From Willaertia magna (taxonomy: Eukaryota > Heterolobosea > Eutetramitea > Acrasida > Naegleriidae), in NCBI GenBank assembly GCA_902984215.1, contig CADWAF010002619.1, positions 1 through 14,503 of the forward strand: a DNA stretch of 14,503 nt, written 5' to 3'. Position numbers and translations under genes: made by a program. Below, piece after piece: positions 1 through 8,511 of the stretch (position 1 is its first letter; each line of letters starts with the position of its first letter). The notes beneath the pieces were generated by a model. That model was not told the DNA's origin, did no database searches, and was given only the letters and a program-made list of their open reading frames with translations.

Positions 1-1783
1 TACAAATACAACACATTCTCTTTGTACTTAATCCTTTTGATAACAACATATTAGCAAATAAATCATTTACTAATATTTTATCAAATTCCAAATTAATATT
101 TATATTATTGTAATTAATACAAATATTGTTAATACTATTAAACAATTCCTTCAAATATTTGGAAAATAATTTTATATAACCCTCACTACCAAACCACAGA
201 GCAACTGGAAAAATACAATTTGGTTGTTGATGATTTAGAACCAAACTATTGGGCAAAAAAATACTCAAAACTGTAACACCTTCTTTTTCATCCCTTATAC
301 CCGGCTTGTCCAAACCAAACTTTAACAAAATATTGTCTTTAATTTCATTATTTGCTATCTTCACCTTGTCTACTAATGAAGATGTCTTTTTGTCTATTGG
401 TTTGTCAATGTTTTTTCTTTGAAAAGATTCATTTATATGTATTCTAATAATATCACAAATAAAAGCGTTTAAATTTGAAATAAATAACATAACCACTTCT
501 TTTACTTTATCTTTTGAATCTTTTATAACTGCTAAACCTTTTTTAAATTTATATTTTGCGGTCAATTTAAGGGTTTCTTCTCTTTTTGTGTCGAATAGTC
601 TACGAGATGATAAAACATCTAATTGTAATCTAGAAAAAACACTATCCCATTCTTCATCGACTAACTCCGAGTGTTCTTTAACATATAATTCAAATTTCCT
701 TTTCTTACTTATATCTATAGGTTTTAAAGATCTCTTTAATTTGTTTTGACTTCTTTTTGAAATATTTGAATTTACAATATTTATTACATTATTGAATAAA
801 TGATTATTTTGGGTAAATAATTGAATTATTATTTCGTAAAGTGTAATATTAAAAGACAAAAACAATAAGCAATTTAAACCATAAATAATTTTTTCTAGAT
901 ATTTGTTATCTATTTTGAATTTCAAAGGGTCTTTTGTCAATTCATTGTAATTGTAATGACCCTTTGTATTGAATGATTTTGTAATAAAAAAATCATTATT
1001 GTATTTTGAAGAAAGGCCAAAAAAATAACTAATATGAAAACACTGCAATTTCTCCCTTGTATTACTTGAATTCTTGAAATGTGTGAAATGATTTAAATTT
1101 TTTTTAAAGAAATCATGTTCTTTAGTGTATTGTTTAAAAGGATGGTCATTGTCATAAATAAAGGAATCATTTAAATTCGATTTGTTATTTTTAATTTCTT
1201 CTTGTTCTAAAGTACTAAACACTTTTCTATTTTCTCTTGTTCTGCCTGTAAAGTAATATTCAGCATTTTCTTCATTATAGCTATATTTTTTATTCATAAA
1301 ACCTCCTCTATCATTTAAACAAGAAGTAGAGGTATTTTCAATGTTATTTTCAAATCCTCTCATTTCATAAAAATCTTCGTCAACTCCAAGTAAAGAGCTG
1401 TGCAAAGAAGGAATTGAACTGTTTTGTTTTTCAGTTGGTGTTTCAGAAAAAACTGAAATTATTTGTTCAGTTTGAGAGCTTATAAATATTGTAGAAACTT
1501 CATCTTGCTTTTGTGATTCAGTTTGAGAGTTTACAGGTGTTGAGACTGCATCTTGATTCGTCAACATAAAAAAAAAAGTGTTCGGAATGGCTTCTTCATA
1601 TCTTCTTATTTTTCTTTTCTTCCTCTTCAATTCTTGTATGAATGATATTGTACCTTTGGGTTGGTACTAAATACTTCCACTATCATGTGAACCAGAAGCA
1701 GAAGTTGAAGGTGTTGAAGGTGTTGTTTTTGGTTTTGGGCTGCACTTCTTTGTTACCTTATCTGTTTCGTTTATGAATTTCAT
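1..1783 (-). CDS. Transposase-like protein, partial (runs off left edge), in-frame TAG at codon 39
   Basis: The frame opens at an ATG at 1783-1781 after an A-rich leader and stays open to base 1 except for a TAG at 1667-1669. An alternative ATG lies at 1567-1565. Residues 20-38 are Ser/Thr-rich and carry the shared module (SASGSHDSGS). A basic NLS-like stretch (KRKKRKIRR) follows the TAG. Then comes an imperfect duplication (QDAVSTPVNSQTE / QDEVSTIFISSQTE) and a second module copy near residue 155 (STSCLNDRGG). Near the left edge, the end of the visible protein reads VNDLFANMLLSKGLSTKR followed by CCIC. An Asp, a hydrophobic stretch ending in G-L, and then C-x-x-C recalls a transposase-like RNase H family common in repetitive genes of hydra, sponges and arthropods. 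That match is from memory and partial, because the catalytic remainder lies beyond base 1. Typed as CDS because the domain-bearing part is uninterrupted; it may still be a pseudogene. Confidence 0.5.
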
Positions 1784-2050
1784 TTTTTTTTAAATTTTTA
1801 AGCTTAGAGTTTGCTTTTAGTTATTTTATTTTTTCATTGAATTGTTGTTGAAATAAAAATTTAAACCATAATATTAATTTCAAAATTAATTACTTAATGT
1901 TATACGTTTACACGTGAATTATCTGTCAGGAAAAATAAAATTAACATGTGATATATTTATCACAAGTAAATTTCATATTTCTTTATCGAATAAAACATAA
2001 AAATGTTGTTTTTAGTTTTATGACAATTTTTATTTTAAAGGTTTAATTTT
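1784..2050. other. 267-bp AT-rich spacer between two minus-strand genes
   Basis: No coding potential was seen here. The spacer holds the 3' end of the gene ending at 2051 and the upstream region of the gene starting at 1783. On the minus strand, several TAA codons follow the 2051 stop in the same frame, as expected of true non-coding sequence. This supports TAA at 2051-2053 as a real terminator. It also contains the stem-loop at 1947-1964. Confidence 0.5.
1947..1964. repeat. Perfect 7-bp inverted repeat with 4-nt loop
   Basis: TGTGATA, then TATT, then TATCACA. It lies just 3' of the minus-strand gene ending at 2051 and upstream of the gene starting at 1783. It could be a 3'-end hairpin or a dimeric protein-binding site, but in AT-rich DNA a 7-bp arm may also arise by chance. 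Confidence 0.35.
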
Positions 2051-5000
2051 TTACAATGTATCTAAATAAAATTCTTTGACATAACTAATAACGTCTCTGC
2101 GTAAGCAATGTGCTAAAACATCCATCTTTTTTGTATAATTGTACAGGTTTTTTTTACTGTGGTTATGATAATCGCAATATTCATTGACTAAAGAATCTTT
2201 TTGATTTTTCTTGATAATATCATTTAAATACTTGTCTGATTCTTTATAAACAAGTTCAATGAGAATTTCATAAATATCGAAAAGTAAAAGAAAATTTGAA
2301 TTATTTTCTTTTTCAAATATATTAAATAAATCTTGTTCCATTGTAGGATCTTTTGCAAAACAAATTGGTAATTTAATAATTTCTTTAATTTTATCAGCAA
2401 CATTAACTCTATTAAGTAAATATTGTCTATTCCATCTTAATAAATTATGCCTCTGTTGTTGATCTAAAAGAGGTATATTGTTACAGCAATCATAAACAAA
2501 TTTATAAGATTTAATAAATTTAAAATCCAATTCTAGATTAACATCCCCATAACTAATAAATAACTTATCTGTTTCTTTAATATTGTGTCTATTATAAGCT
2601 GGTTGACAAAAATAATAATCATATTCAATAAGGAAATGCTAAATAACAGTTTTTCCAGGTGGAAGAAAACATTGTTTGGTTGGATCATAGGGTAATTTGA
2701 TTATTGTAAATTCTGAAGGTAAAATAACACCTTTAAATGAGAAAAAACATTCAAAATCAATTATATATATTCCATAACGTAATATTTCATCAAAATTCAA
2801 TTTGTTTTCATCTAAATAAGTCCTAAAACCACCATACGTATTGCTTAATTGTTTAGGTATTAATGGTTTGTTGCTTTGTTTTGTAAATATTTTACTAATG
2901 TAATCAGCTACATTTCCTTCTAAATTATTTCTCATTTCAAATTCTTTGTAATCTATATCACTTCCATAAACCTCATTAACTAATAAATCTTTTAATGAGG
3001 CAACTGTTAAATGAAAAGATTCTTCCATTTCTTCAAATAATTTTACTAACTTTTCTTTGCAATCAACTTTTGGAAGAGTGTTTGGAGCAGTTTCGAAATC
3101 AAAATATTTTGGATTCATTAAGACATTAATCAATTCTTCTTTGTTCAAATCATTTTTAAAAGGTATATCTTTATAAATTAAAAATACCTGCAATATTTTC
3201 TTATCTGTTACTGAGAAGTAACCACGTGAAATCATGTAACGTTTAAAGAAATTCATGAAATTATCAATACTTGAAACATACTCAGTATTAATTAAGTTAA
3301 AAGCTCTTTCTATTATTCTATCAAGATCAAAGCTTGATAGTATATTGTTGTTATAGCTATAACTGAAAATATTTTCTTTTTCATTTTTATCTTTAAACAT
3401 TTGATAATAAATTTTTCTATAATCTAGTAATGCATTATACGTTAATTTCTTTGAATTGAATTTAGTTACATCTTCATAACAAACAACCCTATCCATTAAT
3501 ATCATAGTAGCTATACTACAATCACAAGCGTATCTTACTCTTTTTTCATTATATTTTTCAACTACCGTTTTTGTTATATCTATATGGATGTTGTTTCTAT
3601 TGTAAAAATACTGCACTAGTTTTTTAAATTTGTCAACTAATAATTCGTCATATGTTTTATCGTAAAAGTCTAAATAAATTATTTTGTTATTTGATTTAAA
3701 ATAATAAATAATTTGTTTAAAATTACTATTTTCATAATTTACTGGTAGCACAATTACGTCCACATTTTTAAATAGTACATTTCTGTAGTATGGAAATTCG
3801 TCTCTATCTTTCAACGATAATAAGATAGATGTTGTACACGAATTCATATAGAGTACCCTAAAATTGTAGGAATTAAGTATTTCTACGAATGAATTAATAG
3901 TTTTTGCAGTAGGAGATTGAAATGGAATTAAACTAACAATGTCAGTTAATGACAACGGTAAATAACCCAAATTGTTATTGACAACCAACATTTGTTCAGT
4001 TGGGTTTGTCATTTCGTAATCAATATAGTTAATAAATTTTCCGCTATCGTCTTCTTTCTTTTCTTCTGGAATCTCCAACTCTTGATTATACATCTCTTCA
4101 TTTAAGCGCACTTGCGCTTCTTTAATTTTTACCATTTTGTCTTTCTTTTTGTTGTCCAAATATTTTCTTATTAGAGATTGTAATAAAACAACAAATTTTT
4201 TTGTTCTTTTGGTGCGATATAGGGCTTGTATCTTAAGACACAATGCTTCTTTAATTTGTGTTATATTTTCATCTAGAAACTAATCTTCTAAACTTAAGCT
4301 CTCTAAACCCTTAGAGAGTTCATCTGTTAAGTCCGTTTCTTCATTACCAATTAGACTTTCTTTAATCTTAATGAATTCTAAAGGAGAAACAATATTATTC
4401 ATCTTCAAATAATTTAATAATACACTGTAATTGTGATTCTCTCTTAAAACATCTATCATTTTAACGTCCAAGTGTTTCTTGTCAAATATATCTTTTAATT
4501 TTTGGCCTCTCCTATGCTTTGGTTTGTTTTAATGTAACATCTTTTTGACAACAAACCTTTCACGAACATTACTTTCAATTTTTTTAATAGACCCCATGGT
4601 TAGACCAAATAAAAAAGTCAACATTTTCAACCTTGCCAATTTCAATGTTATAGCTTTTACAAATAAAGCGTATCTTTTTGGTTGATTAAAAGAATTTCTT
4701 TTTAAACAGAAATAAGCATAACAATAACCTTCTAAACTCCCTGACAATTTATACTGTACTATAACTATATTTATCGTTTCAACAATTTGAGTTGTATTGT
4801 ACAACCCCTCTAAAACATTAATAATATCTCCTCTTAACGTTCTTAATTTAAACAAATATTCATAATTTTGTTTTATAAGATTGATATCTTCTTCTATTTC
4901 TTCTTTAGTCATTGTTATTTGTAATGTTGACAAAAAATTACGTTTATAGTTTTGAATTGCTTTTGCATCATTTTTAACTTTAGAAGTAGATGAGAACACT

Positions 5001-5281
5001 AATTTGTTAAGATTATTATTAACTAATGTACGGTATTCTTCAATTAAATTTTCCATTCGGTGTTGTTCTAAATGTGTTGCTTTTTTAGAGGTTGACAGCA
5101 TGAAGTATTGTTGGTTGGGAACCACTTTTTTGATTTCGGACATTGTTGCAAATGGTTTCGAAGCTTTCTTTTTGGAGTTGTTTCTTTTCTCTCTTTCTTC
5201 TTGGGTTTTCCTCTTGTTGCTTCTTGTATCATTGTTGTTATGAGAACTAGAAATATAAGAATATTTTCTTCTGTTTGTCAT
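2051..5281 (-). pseudogene. Large multidomain protein: IQ motifs, Ulp1/C48-like peptidase, DEDDh-like nuclease; three in-frame stops
   Basis: One uninterrupted frame of 1077 codons runs from ATG 5281-5279 to TAA 2053-2051, broken only by TAA 4529-4531 (codon 251), TAG 4280-4282 (334) and TAG 2639-2641 (881), with no frameshift. Residues 10-21 carry the shared Ser-rich module and a basic stretch follows. Two IQ-like motifs (IQALYRTKRTKK; LQSLIRKYLDNKK) sit at about 351-380, just after the second stop. Residues 440-600 resemble a Ulp1/C48 cysteine peptidase: VIVLPVN (512), IIYLDFYD (about 538), and DCS at 587-589 where active enzymes have DCG. The expected His-Trp is replaced by Asn-Phe. From about 838, YIIDFECF, then PSEF, FLPPGK, RHNI (898) and C-x2-H (1036-1039) recall DEDDh-type domains found in repetitive animal genes. 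The third stop splits this domain. Domain calls are from memory of the families. Confidence 0.6.
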
Positions 5282-5381
5282 TGACGTATTTTTTTTGAAT
5301 TTTTTTAATTTTTTTTTTGATCAAGTACCAAAAATCTTAAAAAACAATTTAAGGTTTATTTTTTGTTTTCATTTAGAAAGG

Positions 5382-6542
5382 TTATTGTTCAACATGTTTC
5401 TTCAATTCTTTTGCTTCTTGCTTTAATTCGTCATACTCTTCATCTATAATATTTTGCAACATTAACTTTAATGTGATCATTTCTTTTTATTATTCTTCAT
5501 CTGTTGTTTTTACAATATTTCTAAAAATAATTTTATGGATTTGTGATATCTTTTATTCATTTATTAAAATAACATACTTATTAATTTTAACGAAACTTAA
5601 ATATGAATAAATCTTTAAAAAAATATTTTCTTTTTCTTCATTTTCAATTTTTAAATCCGTATCAATAAATGAAGAGATTTCATAAAAGGAATTAACTATC
5701 TTATTAAACCAAAACACATTTAAATCTTTATCATCACGATTTGCAACATTTAAATAACTTTTCATTTCAGTTTTTAATGTTTTGATAACTGATAAATACT
5801 TTTCGCTCCCATTTTCCTGTTTTTCTAACTCTAGAGAATTGATGTCTATTTTAATATTTCCTTTACTAAGTTCCACCATATTAATATTAAATGGTAAATT
5901 AATGTTTTCTAAAACAGTTTGTTGTTCAACTTCTTGGGTTTTATGTTTTGATTCTTTCTCTTCAACCAAAAGATTAATTGCTGCTGTCTCTAAATTAATA
6001 ATTGTATGGTACATTTCTGGAGCCCACTTAATAGATGTATCGAATACATCCTTTACCTTTTCAAGTTCTTTATTTAAACTACTTTTACTTTCTTTTTGTA
6101 ACTGTTGTTTGATAATAGTCTCTAAACTTTGATATTCATAACACGATGCTCCTTTACCACAGTTTGAAGTGATTTTGAATAATCTATGTGATTGTTTGTC
6201 TTTGATTTTTAAAACACCTTTTTTTACTAAATCTTTGTACTTTTTCTTTAGTACTTCAAATTGATTTTTTTTTAATATAATTCTTTCTTCTTTACTAATG
6301 AGTGAGCTAAATAATGTTGAAAAAGACTTTTCGTGTTGCGGAAATAAAAAATAGTTTAAATCATATGTTGTTACGAAGTGTTTATCTTGGTACTTAATTA
6401 AAGGGATTTCAAAGAAGCTAGAAGTTCTTTTTTCGATATGAGGGACAGCTTTTAGGGTTTGAATAGTATCATTATCAGAAGAGGTAAGATCGGTTTGACT
6501 TCCTCTATCATGTACACCGGAAGCAGAAGCTTTGCTTTTCAT
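5382..6542 (-). CDS. Unrecognised Lys/Glu-rich protein with shared N-terminal module; frame continues past the first TAA
   Basis: ATG at 6542-6540 is followed by 329 codons to TAA 5553-5555. The same frame then runs through a further 57 codons, including a double TAA at 5487-5492, to TAA 5382-5384. The extension is protein-like: KISQIHKIIFRNIVKTTDEE before the double stop and a charged, probably coiled-coil run (DEEYDELKQEAKELKKHVEQ) after it. Residues 4-18 hold the module (ASASGVHDRGSQTD). About residues 43-115 form a compact segment (PLIKYQDKHFVTTYDLNYFLFP, shortened here to PLIKYQDKHF and YDLNYFLFP) followed by a Lys-rich helix; no family is recognised. The rest is helical and charged. It starts 71 bp from the divergent gene at 6614 and ends 100 bp before the next minus-strand gene. 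It is either a truncated protein ending at 5553 or a decayed 386-residue one. Confidence 0.5.
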
Positions 6543-6613
6543 TTTTTTTAAAATATTTTTTTCTCAAAAAAAAATTTTATTGTTTATTAATAGTTTTTTT
6601 AAAAATAAAAAAA
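6543..6613. promoter_or_regulatory. Compact divergent promoter spacer with mirrored gene starts
   Basis: These 71 bp of almost pure A/T separate two divergent ATGs. The flanks are inverted copies of each other: both genes begin with an A-rich leader, ATG, and then a Lys-Ala-Ser stretch containing AAAGCTTCT. The arrangement suggests a bidirectional promoter formed by duplicating a leader plus the start of a gene. No specific transcription-factor site is identified. Confidence 0.45.
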
Positions 6614-7089
6614 ATGAGTAAAGCTTCTAGTTCTCGTGACAATGATGATACAGGAAGGGTTTCTAGTTCTCGTGACAACAATGATACAGGAAGCCACTAT
6701 ATGGAAACTAACACTCATAAAGATAAGCAAACAACAAGGTTAAGAATAAAGAAGAAATAATTAAAACATAATGAATTAAGAGTTGCTAGTATAAAAATAA
6801 ACAAGAATAAAGTTGTGAATCGTAATCAAACAACATTAGTTTTTAAACAAAAAAAAATTATTAACAAAGAAGATTATAAGATATTATCAGAAAAGATTAT
6901 TCAAACCCTATCCGGAAAGATGAAAAAGATACTATTAATAATACAATAAAACAGTTGAGAGACGATAAAGTAGTTGTTTCGAAAATTCTAATAGATAAAA
7001 ATTCAAAAGCACATAAAAATCAACCTACTTTGAAATTGGATATGACAATTATAAAAAAAGAATTAAAAATTATTACAGACGCAATTTAA
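6614..7089 (+). pseudogene. Unrecognised basic protein with tandem N-terminal module; one TAA and one frameshift
   Basis: ATG 6614 follows an A-rich leader. The first 27 residues hold two copies of a 12-residue repeat (ASSSRDNDDTGR, VSSSRDNNDTGS) encoded by tandem 36-bp units at 6623-6694. The frame meets TAA at 6758-6760 and then continues as Lys/Asn-rich, protein-like sequence to about 6905. Between roughly 6878 and 6944 the open frame changes by minus one, as a 1-nt deletion would cause. It continues (IRKDEKDTINNTIKQL, then DDKVVVSKILIDKNSKAH) to TAA 7087-7089. The product would be about 158 residues, basic and Gln/Lys-rich; no family is recognised. Its stop lies 4 bp from the stop of the convergent gene, which supports 7089 as the genuine end. 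Confidence 0.5.
6623..6694 (+). repeat. Tandem duplication of a 36-bp coding module
   Basis: Two 36-bp units, 6623-6658 and 6659-6694, encode ASSSRDNDDTGR and VSSSRDNNDTGS. The second unit matches 5219-5254 on the minus strand (start of the frame at 5281) at about 33 of 36 positions, with the clear internal differences being G/A transitions. The repeat is therefore part of a dispersed module, not simple-sequence slippage. Confidence 0.7.
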
Positions 7090-7093
7090 TTTA

Positions 7094-7903
7094 TTAGGCT
7101 ATTGTTAAAGGTTCCATGAATAGATTTAAACTACTATTATTTGATATTATTTGTGCCTCTACTTCAAATCCAAACGCAAGGAGAACTTTAAATGTTGTAC
7201 AATTTAATGTTAACCTTATATAATTGATGTTCGCGGTTGTTTGTCTTACTATTTTTCTCCCTCCAAACATTATTGGTGCACTCCATTTATCTAAATATAT
7301 TTTCTTTATATCGTTTACATTTGAAGGCATATTTCCTTTTCCTAACTATTGAAAGGTAATGTAGTAATTACTTTTATATTTATAAGCATATCTTACTCCT
7401 TTGTTTCTGGTATTGAAGTAATCAAAAAATCTTGGATGGATAGTGCATAGGTCAATACATTCAGTATATCTTTTTTTATTAAAATCCATCCTTTTACAAA
7501 TCTCTTGCTTTATCCTTCTCATCATTAAATTGTAGCTACTTACAGCTGCACCAAGTTCTTTTACATTTTCTTTTAACTATGATTCAATATTGTAAAAACC
7601 ATTCATAATATATTCATTAAATATTTCAATATTTTCAATTTCTAACTTGTCCCATTGGCTAGTAACTTTAGGGTAGTTATCAGGAATTGGTTCTTTTAAT
7701 CTATTACAACTTTTTTTATTAATACCTCTTCTTGACTTTACTTTTCTTGTTTTGTTTGCATTTATTGATATTTTTGATTGATTATATACTTTCCTATCAT
7801 TTACACAAAAAGAAGAAGTATTATCAAATTTCTTTATCATTGGGTTGTAGACAAAAAACTTGAAGTTATTTGGTACCATGTTGTTCCAACTTTTTCACCT
7901 CAT
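7094..7903 (-). pseudogene. Unrecognised protein of about 269 codons, three in-frame stops (TGA, TAG, TAG)
   Basis: The frame is open from ATG 7903-7901 to TAA 7096-7094 apart from TGA 7895-7897 (codon 3), TAG 7577-7579 and TAG 7346-7348. If the TGA is respected, the first usable ATG is 7879. Sequence across the stops is plainly coding: FNEYIMNGFYNIES, stop, LKENVKELGAAVSSYNLMM; and RYAYKYKSNYYITFQ, stop, LGKGNMPSNVNDIKK. Near the start, NTSSFCVNDR resembles the shared module, especially NTSTSCLNDR in the frame at 1-1783. The middle is strongly basic (KTRKVKSRRGINKK) and the C-terminus hydrophobic to amphipathic. No family is recognised. It is divergent from the transposase-like gene at 8512 and convergent with the gene ending at 7089. 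Confidence 0.5.
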
Positions 7904-8511
7904 TTTTTCTGTAGTTTCCCAAAAAGGTTATACTTAAAAAAAGTTTCCATTCAGAGGCTGAGTCTGGGACCTAAGCACGTTTTGCTGGGTAGTGACAAAC
8001 AAAATGTTCTTGTGATTCAAAAAGAAGACTGCACTCATTAGGTTAATGTCAAAAAATATTTTGTAAACTCATTTTTTGCCCCATTTTTCACTAAAAATCA
8101 ACTTTTCCCCCACTAATTTCATACAAATTTCAACGGGTCATGCATTAAAAATAAAAAACATTATAAACCAAAAAAACAAATAGTTTAACTCTTTAGTATC
8201 TTTAATTATAACTTAAAAAGTCTCAACCTTCATACATTATCAGCGACTTCAAATATAGGTCAGTTACAAATTTTGTAAAAAAATTTTTTTTTTCAAGCCG
8301 CTTTTCACTCTACTTTTAAACCTATTTACACAAACATTGATAAATTTGATACTTTAAAACTTCGTGTAATTATTCTAAATAGATTAATGTTTTGTCGTTT
8401 AAAGTCTCTGTTTGTGTTAAGTTGAATATTTGGTAAAAGAAGGTAAATTGTTAAAAGACAAAAATTAATAAGCTTTTTTTCTCTTTTATTAAAATAGTTT
8501 CAATTAAAAAA
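7904..8511. other. 608-bp non-coding spacer between divergent genes
   Basis: No convincing gene was found. Positions about 7950-8000 are less AT-rich than the surroundings. Positions 8078-8125 contain C-runs (GCCCC, TCCCCC), and 8280-8293 a T/A homopolymer zone. The phrase CTCATTTTTT occurs at about 7899 and again at about 8069. This spacer must hold the upstream regions of the genes starting at 7903 and 8512. It may also hold an element end, since composition changes within it, but no inverted terminal repeat could be paired by eye with another part of the window. Confidence 0.4.

Noticed and set aside
5004..6132. Plus-strand open frames at 5004-5243 and 5782-6132
   Set aside because: These are Ser/Leu/Phe-rich antisense shadows of Lys/Glu/Asn-rich minus-strand genes.
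6840..6862. A-run at about 6849 as a programmed minus-one frameshift site
   Set aside because: The target frame has a TAA before about 6880, so the frame change must occur downstream, where no standard slippery heptamer is seen. A one-base deletion is simpler.
7940..8040. tRNA or other structured RNA in the less AT-rich part of the spacer
   Set aside because: No cloverleaf, T-loop or A/B-box-like pattern could be drawn.
7778..8041. Plus-strand 87-codon open frame
   Set aside because: It is antisense to the start of the frame at 7903-7094, has no recognisable features, and composition changes along it.
1..8511. Ciliate-like genetic code (TAA and TAG meaning Gln) for the whole genome
   Set aside because: The host gene at 13173 uses only CAA/CAG for many Gln codons and ends at TAA in a normal 3' region. 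The frames ending at 2051, 7089 and 7094 terminate at TAA next to non-coding or antisense sequence.
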